A stretch of 64,000 bases of DNA, taken from the NCBI GenBank assembly GCA_001724265.1, contig MEDY01000102.1:1-64000 (forward strand). The letters run 5' to 3'. The notes below the pieces were generated by a model. That model searched no databases. It worked only from the letters and a program-made list of their open reading frames with translations, and was not told the DNA's origin. Below, piece after piece: positions 33,588 through 43,361 of the stretch (positions within the stretch are counted from its first letter, which is position 1; each line of letters starts with the position of its first letter). This DNA comes from Rhizaria sp. SCN 62-66. Taxonomy: Eukaryota > Rhizaria, unplaced. The position numbers and the translations under genes are program-made.

Positions 33588-35846
33588 ATGCTGTCCAAGG
33601 CCCGGCTCTTCGGCAGTGCGCTTGCGCGTCATCCTGCGCCTACCACTGCGCGTCGCGGGATGGCTACCGCCATAATGAACGTCTTTAATCAAGGTACGCG
33701 TCCTCTCTACACTCGCTCTTGCATCTGCGTTCGTCCCAATAACCACTTCCCCACACGCATCATCACTCACACTCACGGTCTCTCTCACGCCACTGCACCG
33801 TCCCGCTGCCACGACAGACGTTAAGACGATCCAGCGCGAGCGCGCCGCGCTTAAGGCCACGGGCGACGACTTTGGCTACATGCGCGACGAAATCTCCCGC
33901 CGCCTCCTTGATCGCCTCGCGTACGTCACACTCCTCAATATAGTATCAAAATGCAATATCTTGCAAGACAATATCATCGTACATGTATCGTGTGTCTATG
34001 TGTATTGCAATTACCTGTTTCAGATTACGCGCCTATGTTGCTATTTATGTTCATCTGCAACTCTCTGCACTCATTCCCCCTAAATCTTTTTTTTTTCTCA
34101 CAACTGTTGATGTTGTTCCCCCGTGTTAGCTTCGTGACCAAGACGTACCCTGTTGTGGTCGACCTTGGCTGCGGCAACGGCAACCTGGGCCGCCTCATCG
34201 CCTCGCGTGCGCTCGCCCGCGCCCAGCGTCCCCCGGCCAACGCAGCCGCCGAGGCCGCGCTGCTGGCCAAGCTCAAGTCTGACCCTAACAACCCGTCGGC
34301 GACGGAGTTCGAGCCCACGCCCGAGGAGACGCAGGAGTATCTGCGCATCTTCTCCGAGTTCTCGCTGCCCGGCGTGCGCGAATTCGTCCAGGTCGACTGC
34401 GCGCCCACGCACGTCGCCACAGCGCACTCCGCCGTCGCAGACACCATGGCCAGGCTCGCGGAGGTCCCCGGCGCCGTCGTGCCGCCTCCCGCCGCGCCCG
34501 CCGCCAAGGCGTCCTCTCTGTTCGGCTCGCTCTTCGGCGGCGGCAAGGACGCTGCTGCTGCTGCGGACGCAAGCGGCGTCCCCACGCTCGAGAGCTCGGC
34601 GCTGGCGCCCGCGCTGCTGACCCCTGGGGTGCCGCTTCGCGCCGCGGCCTCGAACGTGGCACAGGTCGTCTCGGCAACGGCGCCGGACGCCATCGGCGGC
34701 GCCGCCAACGCCAGTGCCGCGGCGGTTGTGGGCGACGGCGACAAGGTTTTTAACGTGTACTCGGCGACTGCGCCGCTGGGCACGATCCCCATCAAGCCTA
34801 ACAGCGCGAACCTCATCACGTCGGTGCTGGCCATGCACTGGATCAACGACCTTCCCGGGTACTTCAAGCAGGTTATCGACGCGCTCGCGCCCGACGGCGT
34901 CTTTATTGGCGCGCTTTACGGCGGCGAGTCGCTGCGCGAGCTCCGCTCGTCGTTCGCCATCGCTGACCTCGAGCGCATTGGAGGGTACGCAACACAAAAT
35001 ACGATATATAGCAACAAATCGATCGTTGAATTCACATATGCGTGAAATTTGATTAAGATTTATTATTGAACCATGTCTTCGTTGTTGCTTTTCGTTCTGT
35101 CTCACCGTGTTCACGTGTTCTTTGTTGTTGGTTTTTGCTTTGTTGTGTCCAGCGTGATGCCGCACATGTCCCCGCTGACGCGCAGCAACGACGTGGGCGA
35201 CATGATGAAGGCCGCGGGCTTCAACCTGCTCACCGTCGACCTGGACTCACTGCAGGTGCACTACCCAGACATGTTCACGCTCATCGAGCACCTCCACGGC
35301 ATGGGCGAGCAGCACGCGCCGCAGACGGGCATGGGCGGCGGCGCCGTCAGTCGCGACGTCTTTCTCGCTGCGAACGCGGCGTATGATCACCTGTACCGCG
35401 ACCCCGCCAACGGGCTGTGTCTCGCAACCGTCGACGTTGTCATGATGGTACGTCTCGTATTCTCTCCTTGCTCGAGACTGTGTGTTTTATTTTCCAATTC
35501 ACAGTCTTTATGTTTTTTTGCTTTTTGTTAACGACTTTCAAATGACTTGGTTCGCTCGAGTTACCGCACCCAGGACAGTTACGAGTCGGATATTCTCTTA
35601 ATTCTCAATTCACAATCCTAATTTTGCTATAACAACACAATTTTTCAATAATCTATCTTAATTTTCATCTCTATCATGCTTATTTTGTGTTTACCCGTTG
35701 CCATACAGATTGGCTGGAAGCCCCACGCGTCGCAGCCGAAGCCCAAGGCGCGCGGCAGTGCCCAGTACAAACTTGGCGAGGACGCCCCGATGACCGGCCC
35801 TACTAAGGCTGAGCTCAAAACCACGAGTGTCAAGCCCAGCGAGTGA
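33588..35846 (+). CDS. NDUFAF5: NDUFAF5, complex I assembly hydroxylase/methyltransferase-fold protein (five exons)
   Basis: Exons 33588-33693, 33818-33920, 34130-34984, 35153-35447 and 35709-35846 (donors GTACGC, GTACGT, GTACGC, GTACGT) give 498 residues. The N-terminus (MLSKARLFGSALARHPAPTT) is Arg-rich and acid-free, like a mitochondrial presequence. NVFNQDVKTIQRERAA leads into the SAM-binding motif VVVDLGCGNGNLG. The diagnostic segments LAMHWINDLPGYFKQVIDAL, APDGVFIGALYGGESLRELR, and in exon 4 SNDVGDMMKAAGFNLLTVD and HYPDMFTLIEHLHGMGE match NDUFAF5, which hydroxylates an Arg of NDUFS7 during complex I assembly. The ~170-residue stretch between motif I and LAMHW is enlarged by Ala-rich sequence. 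Stop is TGA. Confidence 0.95.
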
Positions 35847-36347
35847 GTGTGTGAGAGGGATTTGCTGCTTACTGCAACGCTTAACACGGAGCGGAGCCAA
35901 CGCGAAACGGACTATTGCGCTTTTTTGCGATGGATTCAGCTTACGTGAAGTGAGTTGCGTTAACTTATTATAGTTGTGTGAAATGAGGTGTTGTGTGTTG
36001 AGCGTAACAAATGTGATATGTGATTGTTATGTTAACACGCCGCAGCAATGAAGGCCAAATCCTGTTTGTTCTCGTCGGCACTGTTAAACATAACGATGTG
36101 AGTCAGTAATATTATTATGTATAGCGAATCGAAGCTAATATCTTAGCCCAATTCAATAAAGAATATAAGATACATTATACTTTTCACGATGTGATGTTTA
36201 GTTACAGTACTCGATTTTCGACCCAAATCAGGCTCCTCCACTCCACTATCGACAGACATTATGGGCCATCCTTGGTCAACAACAATAAGAGAGCGTAACT
36301 GCGCTTGTACGTAGTCACTTCACTGATTTACACTGCTGGACACCACT
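35847..36347. other. Intergenic between convergent NDUFAF5 and P4-ATPase genes
   Basis: 501-bp AT-rich spacer. A plus-strand AATAAA at 36155-36160 is a candidate polyadenylation signal for NDUFAF5. No supported gene. Confidence 0.5.
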
Positions 36348-39300
36348 TCAACCCTGCAGCACGTAGTCACGCGGCTTAATTTCTGCGCCCTCGAGCCACT
36401 GCGCGGACTCGAAATAGGAGCCCGTGAGGTTGCGGAAGCGCAGAATAGTCGCCACGAGCGCGCGCTGCATGCGCATCTGTCGCGCGCGCGCCGACGCGGC
36501 CACCGCGTTGCCGGCGCCGCCCGCTGTGGGGCTCTGCAGCTGCTGCGCGAGTCCCTCAGCGCCCTCGGACGCCGCGCCCGGGAGGATACCCGCGGCGACG
36601 GCGTCGGCGGCGGCGCCGTCCTCGTCGTCCTGGCGGTTGAGCAGGCCCTGGCCCGTGGTGCCGGCGAAGTCGTCCGCCACGGGCTTGCGCAGCAGCTCGT
36701 CCTGGAACGGCTTGTAGAGGCGCAGGTCGGGCAGCGACGGGTATGCCGCATCGAAGGCCTTCATCTGCGCCAAGCGCTCTTGCGGCACTGTGTCGGGGCC
36801 GGAGAGCTTGGCCAGCAGCTTCTTGCGGTGCTCGCGGCGCACCTGGTTCTCGCGCACGAGCTGCAGCAGCGTCTTGCCGCTGTTGGGGTCGGACCCAAGC
36901 TCGGCGATGTGACGCACGACGACGTCAATGAGGATCGGCAGTGCGACGGCGACGGCGATAGCGAACCAAACGGGACCCGACTGGAAGAGGCGGAAGATGA
37001 CGCCGTAGAGCGTGGCGTTGAAGTCAGGGAACACCGAAAGCATGATGGCGACGAGGACAAGCGTGACGATTGAGAAGACTATCGACAGCGCGTGTAGCAG
37101 AGTCACACTCGACATGTCCAGCACGATCAAGAACGTCGCCAAGAATACGATCGAGATGTACACGGCGGCAGCGACGGTGTAGAGCCCGTGGTCGCGGCCG
37201 TCCTTGTTGGCGACGTTGTCCACGGAGAGAGACACAAACGCCACAAAGAAGACCATCGCGGCGTGGCCAAACGCGCGGACGACCCAGATCACGTACTTGC
37301 GGCGAGAAAACAGCGGTTGCATGCGGAGCGAGCGGTACACCTCGGGGTTGTTCTCAAGCGTCTCGCGGTCCACCACGCGGTCCAACACGGCCAGGCACAT
37401 GATCGGCGCGGCCGTGAAGAGCACGTTGAAGAACTGGTACAGCGGCTCGTTGAACAGCTGCTGGCCAGAGAAGCCGGAGAAGAAGCCGAAGTAGTACATC
37501 GTAAGCGCGACGAGCGCGGCCTTGTAGAAGACGTAGTAGATGAGGAACGACACACGCGCGTAGCACCACGCGCCGTGCACGAGCAGCAGCGTGTGCAGGT
37601 GCGAGAACTGCGCGATCGCGTAGTCGGCCGCCTTGACCGCGGCCGCGCCTTCGACGCCAGACACGCCGACGCCGACGTGCGCGGCCTTGATCATGAGCTC
37701 ATCGTTCGCACCGTCGCCGATCGCGAGAGTCACGGAGCCCTCGAACTCGCCCACACGCTTGCGCGCGGCCTCGATCTCGCGCTCCTGCGCCTCGACCAGC
37801 TGCGCCTCGAGCGCCGCCAGCTCAGCGTCGGTCACGCCGCCAGGCACGGCATCACTGACACTCCCGTTCCCGTTGCCATTGCCGTTGCCGCCGCCCGCGT
37901 CGTGCGCGGTGGCGTTGGCGGCGCGGCGCGCGGCGCGGGCGGCCTTGATGCGGCGCACGCGCGTCTCGAGCGAGACGGCGTCCTGCGCGGTGTGGTGCCA
38001 CACCTGCGGGTGCTGCATCGTCACCTTGCAGCGCTCCGAGAGCTCGCGCACCATGCGCTCCTTCATCGGCGGCTCCGCGCCCGCGAAGACGACCGACTTA
38101 CACGCCGACGCAAGCTTAAAGAAGTGGTACTGGAGCGCCGTGCGCTGCGCCTTAGAGACGGACAGATCGAGCGTCGCGCGCGGCGGCGCCGACAGCGACG
38201 GCGCGGGCGACGACAGCGACGGCGAGCCCATCGCGGGCGACGGGAGCGCAGGGGAGCCCAGCGACGGCGGCGCGGCCGGGGACGCGAGCGGGCCCGCAAT
38301 GGTGGAACCCGGCGTGCTGTAGGCGCCGCCCACGGCGGGAGACGCCGCGGAGGCCGCGGCGGCGGCGGCGACGCGGTCTGCGCGCGCCATGAGCCGCACG
38401 GGCGGGCAGATGACGGCGAAGGCTTCGCGCGTGACAACGAGTGACACAGGGAGCCCGCGCGCGCGCATGAGCTCGGCCGTGCGCAGCGACTGCATGATGT
38501 CGATGGCGACGGCCTCGAACTGCGAGACCTGGACCTGCTTCATGAAGGCCTGGAACTCGCTGAGCGTGAGCCGCCCGTCGTGGTCACCGTCGTACATATC
38601 GAACAGCAAACGCATCGAGTGCGCCGCGGGGTGCTCCGTCGGCAGCGTCGCCGGGCCCGCGCCGGCGCCAGACACGCCGCTGTTGCCGTGGGCCGCCGCG
38701 GAGCTGGTGTTGTCGTCGGAGATAACGCCCAGGCCGGAAAGCATGACGATGAGCGCGTCGAACGACAGCGTCACCACGTTGGCGGGCCCCGCGGTCGGGC
38801 TGCCAAGTCCGCCGCTGCTGCTATTGTTGCCGTTACTCGCGTTCGTGTTGTTAAAGCGCGTGGTGAAGTAACTGAAGAGCTCGTTGAGCACGGCGTCGTC
38901 GCCGGCCAGCCGCGCCCACTCGCCGGACACTTCCAGTACGCGGTTCTCTTTGTACGCCGCCTCGACAAGCTCCAGCGAGTCGCCCCCAGCGCGACCCCCA
39001 CCGGCCGCGGTGCCGGCGCCGTTGCTGGCGCCGGCGACTGCGGTGATGTCGGGCATCATGTCTGGGTCGATGAGGCAGCACGCCATGGCGATGTTCTTGG
39101 CCGTGTCCTTCTTGTCGCCCGTCAGCATCCACACCTTGATGCCCGCGCGCAGAAAGTCCGAGATGGCCTCTGGCGCGAGGTCCTGCAGCTCATCCTCCAG
39201 GCCCGACGCGCCCAGCAGACACAGCCCGGCAGAGCGCTCGATGTCCGTCTTGAGCTCGTCGAGCGCATCCTTGGCCTTCTTCTCGCTCTCGGCGTCGTTG

Positions 39301-42300
39301 GACCGGCGCGCCGCGTTGTCGAGCGCCGTGTACCGCGCCTCCCACTGCGCCCACCACGCCTTGGTCTGGCGCGCCTCGGCGACAAGCATGGAGCGCAGCC
39401 CGGCCTTGCACATGCGCTGCATCGACGACTGCAGCGTCGACCAGCTCTGCGCCGGGTTCACCAGCAGCGGCTCGATCACGGTGTCCTGGCCCTTGCACAT
39501 CACGTACACTTCGCCCTCGGGCGATGCCGGCCGGAACGTGCCCGCGCCGGGGGTCTCGAGCACGCGCTCGTACACAACTGTCACGCGGCGCCGTGCCGAC
39601 GTGAAGTGGAACGTCGCCAGCTTGCGGTACACCTCGACCTCAACGGCGTCGCCGCCGGCAGCAATCGCGTCACCTGCGGCAGCCGCGGCAGCGCCGGCAA
39701 AAACGGAGCGCGCGGGCGCGGGCGAGAGCGACGACGACGACGCGGCGGCGGCCTCGGCGGCGGCGGAAAGCGTGCGCACGCCGTCCTGCTCCGCCGGCGC
39801 CGCGAGCGCGAGCGCGGGGGCGGCGGCGGCGGCGCGGGGCGAGGCGGCGCCAGACGCGGCAGCGGCGGCCGAGTTGGGGTCGATATGCAGGTAGTAGATG
39901 GACAGGTCCGAGGGGCTACGTTCCTTGAGCGTAAAGCCGACGGAGCGCGCGAACATAGCCAGCGCGAGCTCGTCGGCCGACTCGGACGCGTACTTGAGCT
40001 CGCCGTGTTTGTCAATAAACGGGGTCAGCGTGTTAGACAGCGCGCAGTTGACCAAGTACCGCCGCAGCAGCATGCGCTGCCGTGCGTCGACTTCCTCGGG
40101 CGCTGGCGGCGCGTTCAGCACTCGCATGTGCGGCTGCAACTGCAGCGAGCTGCGGCGGCCGCGCGCCGCACGGCGGCGCTCCCGGCGCTCGGCGCGCGCG
40201 GCCTCGGCCTCGCTGCCGCTGAGCCCCGACGCGGACGCAGAAGCGGACGCAGACGCAGACGCGGAGCCGGAGCCCGCGCCCTCGGCGTCGGAGCCCAGCC
40301 CGGAGACCGTGGGCGCGGCCCCTACGGCGCCGGCAACAGCGCCGGGCGCGGGTTCGTTGCGGCCCCAGAGCACGTTGCGCAGCGCCGTCGAGTGCAAGAA
40401 CGACTCTGCGCCGGTCGACTGGTTCTCCTGCACGTGCGCCGCCAGCTCGGTCCAGTACGGCGCCGGGCGCGGCTTGACGGGCCGGCCCTGGCGGCGCGCC
40501 TCGCGCTCGTCCTGGAAGTCGAGCTCGCGGGCCGCGGCGCGCTTGGACATCTCCGTCTCCATCTTGCCGAAGGACATCACTGACGCCCACTCGGCAACGT
40601 CCGCCGGCACCGCACCTGCGGTGGCTGCGCCGGGGGCCGCGAGGGACAGAGAGCGCAGCGACGCGCTGGCGTTGGGGTTGGCCGACTCCGGCGCGGCGCC
40701 GGCGGCAAAGAGCGTGCGGCGCATCGACTCGGGCATGTGGCGCGGGTGGGTCGAGCACGACGGCTCGGTGCGCGCGGACGGCACGTCGAGCACGAGCGCG
40801 TAGCGGAACTCCATCTTGTTCTTGGTAAGCGTGCCGGTCTTATCGGTGAAGACGTACTCGATCTGGCCCAGGTCCTCGTGGATCGTCGACTTGTTGCAGC
40901 GCACGTGCTCGTCCTTCTCTGGGGAGTACATCGCGTGGTCCGACTCGATGAGGTAAGAGAGGAACATCTTGACGAGCTCGGACGTGACGAGCAGCGAAAT
41001 GGGCACCATCTGCGACAGAATAATGAAGAACGAAAAGAAAGACAAGATACCCGTCACCGCCGGCGCCGAAGCGAAGCGGATGTACCAGATGTGGCTGTGG
41101 TAGTGGTGCCAGATGCCCGCAAAGAGCCCCGCAACGAAGCACAGCGTCGTCTGCAGCAGCAGCATGTACAGCAGGAAGCGGTCTACAAGCTTGAAGATGG
41201 CCGTGCGCTTCAGATCGGGCTTCTGGTACCATTTGCGCGTGAGGCGCGACATGACGACATTTTGCCGGATCTTGGTGTCGGTGCCAGTGTAGACGACAAG
41301 GCCGAACGCCCAGTCCGTGTTGCGCAGCGTCGTTTCGCGCAGCAGCAGCACTTTGTGGTCCAGCTGCGCCACCACGGGGCCCGCGTTGCCGGCGCCGCTG
41401 GCGCCGCTGCCGGCGCCGACCGCGGGCGGCAGCGAGAAGCGCGCGTCGCCACCGTTCGCAACAGCACCGCCAGCGCCAGCCGCTGCGCCAGCGGCAGAGC
41501 CGGCGGTGCTGCTGCTGTTGGGCTGGTTGCGAAAGTCGGCGCGCCAGAACTCGTCGTCGCCGCGGCGCGCGTCCTGGACGTTGTAGAGCTCGAGTTGGCC
41601 CGAGAAGCGGTCGAGCACGCCGTCGGGCGGGTCGGACACAAGGCGGCAATTGAGCCGCTGCAGCGTCTTGGGATGGTTGAACAAATCATACGTCTCGCGC
41701 ACAGCGAGCATGATCTCCAGCGACGTCTCGCCGTTGAGCGACTTCTTGTCGATGAACGCCTGGCCGTTGCGCGCGTCCGAGGACGACAGAAGGATCATGT
41801 CGGCAGGCACAGCCTCGTCTTGGCGCACCATCACGAGGTCGCCGACAGCGATGTCGCCGGACCGCTTGAGCTCGAAGTTGCGTTTGTCGGCGTTGTAGAC
41901 CATATAGGGCGTCGAGCTCGTCTTGTCGTCGGCGCGGTGCCGCGCGATGTCCTCGACGGCAGCGCGAACGGCCGACACAAACACGATGAAGGCGAGCGGC
42001 ATGTAGATGGTCGGGTAGCCCTGCGTGGTGGAGATCTGTGGGATAATCTGGAGCAGACCGATGAAGAGGAAATACAGGTTCGCAAGCTCGGAAAACTGTT
42101 CGAAGAGGTTCTTGGGCAGGAACGACCAGGCCGTGTAGCGAGAGGTGACGACGATGTTGTTGCAGAACAGGTCCGAGAGCTCAGCGGGCACGGCGCCGTT
42201 GCGGACAATAACTTCGCGCGCGTTGGGGTCGGCCTCGGCGTCAGCGTCGTCGTCGTCGCTGCTCGCCGCAGCCTCGCGCCGCCGCCGGCCGCCACCAGGG

Positions 42301-42596
42301 GTGCGCGGCGACGCGGGCCCGCCTGGCGAGTCCAGCACTGTGACTGTGGGAGCGGGCAGCGGCGAGAAAGCCGCGGTGTGGCCGTCCTCGTAGTCGCCGT
42401 CGTCGTCCGTGGTAATGCCGGAGAGCAGCGCGGCGTCGTGCGAGTCCAGGTCGTGTGCGACGGTGCTGGTGGGGAGCTCCGGGACCGGGGTGGCGGGCGC
42501 ATCCGGTGCAGTGCCGCCGCCCAGCGAGAGCGCGGGCAGGCCCGGGCCGGGGGAGCCGTCTTCCGTGCGCTTCGGGTCGGAAGCGTCGTCGGACAT
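36348..42596 (-). CDS. P4-type ATPase (phospholipid flippase) with an inserted EF-hand
   Basis: 2082 residues from ATG 42596, no intron. P4-ATPases flip aminophospholipids from the outer to the inner leaflet. Visible signatures: ARYTAWSFLPKN-type N-terminus (SRYTAWSFLPKNLFEQF), the PISL motif of span 4 (SQMVPISLLVTSELVK), the phosphorylation site DKTGTLT with Asp585, WMLTGDKKDTAKNIA, and the hinge AIGDGANDELMIKAAHVG near residue 1626, followed by six C-terminal spans. Animal P4-ATPases are about 1150-1300 residues; the excess is Ala-rich insertions in the N domain and ahead of the hinge. After TGDKKDTA lies an insertion with a perfect EF-hand loop, DGDHDGRLTLSE (residues 1336-1347), flanked by helices. 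Calcium control of flipping is inferred. Stop is TGA. Confidence 0.93.
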   Translation of the reverse strand: MSDDASDPKRTEDGSPGPGLPALSLGGGTAPDAPATPVPELPTSTVAHDLDSHDAALLSGITTDDDGDYEDGHTAAFSPLPAPTVTVLDSPGGPASPRTPGGGRRRREAAASSDDDDADAEADPNAREVIVRNGAVPAELSDLFCNNIVVTSRYTAWSFLPKNLFEQFSELANLYFLFIGLLQIIPQISTTQGYPTIYMPLAFIVFVSAVRAAVEDIARHRADDKTSSTPYMVYNADKRNFELKRSGDIAVGDLVMVRQDEAVPADMILLSSSDARNGQAFIDKKSLNGETSLEIMLAVRETYDLFNHPKTLQRLNCRLVSDPPDGVLDRFSGQLELYNVQDARRGDDEFWRADFRNQPNSSSTAGSAAGAAAGAGGAVANGGDARFSLPPAVGAGSGASGAGNAGPVVAQLDHKVLLLRETTLRNTDWAFGLVVYTGTDTKIRQNVVMSRLTRKWYQKPDLKRTAIFKLVDRFLLYMLLLQTTLCFVAGLFAGIWHHYHSHIWYIRFASAPAVTGILSFFSFFIILSQMVPISLLVTSELVKMFLSYLIESDHAMYSPEKDEHVRCNKSTIHEDLGQIEYVFTDKTGTLTKNKMEFRYALVLDVPSARTEPSCSTHPRHMPESMRRTLFAAGAAPESANPNASASLRSLSLAAPGAATAGAVPADVAEWASVMSFGKMETEMSKRAAARELDFQDEREARRQGRPVKPRPAPYWTELAAHVQENQSTGAESFLHSTALRNVLWGRNEPAPGAVAGAVGAAPTVSGLGSDAEGAGSGSASASASASASASGLSGSEAEAARAERRERRRAARGRRSSLQLQPHMRVLNAPPAPEEVDARQRMLLRRYLVNCALSNTLTPFIDKHGELKYASESADELALAMFARSVGFTLKERSPSDLSIYYLHIDPNSAAAAASGAASPRAAAAAPALALAAPAEQDGVRTLSAAAEAAAASSSSLSPAPARSVFAGAAAAAAGDAIAAGGDAVEVEVYRKLATFHFTSARRRVTVVYERVLETPGAGTFRPASPEGEVYVMCKGQDTVIEPLLVNPAQSWSTLQSSMQRMCKAGLRSMLVAEARQTKAWWAQWEARYTALDNAARRSNDAESEKKAKDALDELKTDIERSAGLCLLGASGLEDELQDLAPEAISDFLRAGIKVWMLTGDKKDTAKNIAMACCLIDPDMMPDITAVAGASNGAGTAAGGGRAGGDSLELVEAAYKENRVLEVSGEWARLAGDDAVLNELFSYFTTRFNNTNASNGNNSSSGGLGSPTAGPANVVTLSFDALIVMLSGLGVISDDNTSSAAAHGNSGVSGAGAGPATLPTEHPAAHSMRLLFDMYDGDHDGRLTLSEFQAFMKQVQVSQFEAVAIDIMQSLRTAELMRARGLPVSLVVTREAFAVICPPVRLMARADRVAAAAAASAASPAVGGAYSTPGSTIAGPLASPAAPPSLGSPALPSPAMGSPSLSSPAPSLSAPPRATLDLSVSKAQRTALQYHFFKLASACKSVVFAGAEPPMKERMVRELSERCKVTMQHPQVWHHTAQDAVSLETRVRRIKAARAARRAANATAHDAGGGNGNGNGNGSVSDAVPGGVTDAELAALEAQLVEAQEREIEAARKRVGEFEGSVTLAIGDGANDELMIKAAHVGVGVSGVEGAAAVKAADYAIAQFSHLHTLLLVHGAWCYARVSFLIYYVFYKAALVALTMYYFGFFSGFSGQQLFNEPLYQFFNVLFTAAPIMCLAVLDRVVDRETLENNPEVYRSLRMQPLFSRRKYVIWVVRAFGHAAMVFFVAFVSLSVDNVANKDGRDHGLYTVAAAVYISIVFLATFLIVLDMSSVTLLHALSIVFSIVTLVLVAIMLSVFPDFNATLYGVIFRLFQSGPVWFAIAVAVALPILIDVVVRHIAELGSDPNSGKTLLQLVRENQVRREHRKKLLAKLSGPDTVPQERLAQMKAFDAAYPSLPDLRLYKPFQDELLRKPVADDFAGTTGQGLLNRQDDEDGAAADAVAAGILPGAASEGAEGLAQQLQSPTAGGAGNAVAASARARQMRMQRALVATILRFRNLTGSYFESAQWLEGAEIKPRDYVLQG

Positions 42597-43361
42597 GCAC
42601 TGCGCAGTGTTTAAAAGCAAAGGAGTAGGAGGCGAGCGGGGCAGAGTGTGAGTGGAGAGGGAATATCTTGGAAAACGAAAATGGGAGCGAAGGAGGCTCA
42701 CGTTTAGCCAGTACTTCAGCAACAGTCCTCAGAGCAACGGGGAAAGCTCCAGTATCAGCCAAATATTGAGAAAGTATATGTCGCAACATATTAATGCTAT
42801 TCATCGATCCTGTGTTGTCACTGTCGGTCGAATGGAGGCAGGGTAGTTCGCAAAGAGAAATTCATCAGCAACGACTGTGGGCTCGCCCACCACAAGAACA
42901 GACAAGCCGCTCGGACAGTGTCTAGAACGCGTCTGACTGGTCTCCCACTTACGCATATGACATTATTTCATCACTTTCTAGGGATTAGCGCTCCTATTTG
43001 ACTTGTCTTTTCAATCGCGTCTGTAGGCATCTGGTTTATTGGCGAACGCAGACCTCTTTTCTGTAGCTCGCCTCCCTCACCAACTCTCCCTCCCCGTCCT
43101 CTCTTCAGGCTTCTGTTTACCGCACTTCCAACGTTGTTTATGCTATATATCCAACTTTCTGCTTACAACACCGTTATTTATCACTGTTGGTATGTCTTTT
43201 TGCTCATTGAAGCAGGTCTTACCGCTCTCGTCGACCCTCCCTCTCCACTCGCGCGCCTCCACTGTAGTCAGCCCGCTTTCCCAGCGAGTTTAGCACGCGC
43301 CCTCCCGCCCGCATCGCCTCCATCCCGGCGTCCGCGCGCTTTCTACGCGTCTCCCGTTTTT
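42597..43361. other. Divergent promoter region, P4-ATPase and WASP-type genes
   Basis: 765-bp head-to-head spacer. Pyrimidine-rich just before the WASP-type ATG at 43362; no ATG precedes it in frame except one near 43140. No other feature is seen. Confidence 0.45.

Noticed and set aside
36046-36103. Short open stretch (GQILFVLVGTVKHND) flanked by AG and GTGAGT, faintly like the start of sedlin/TRAPPC2
   Set aside because: Only about five residues resemble the family, no partner exon was found, and it lies in an AT-rich tail-to-tail spacer.
37188-42614. Three long plus-strand open frames opposite the P4-ATPase gene
   Set aside because: Their Arg/His/Gly-rich translations are mirror images of the conserved ATPase coding strand; no start context, domain or intron supports them.
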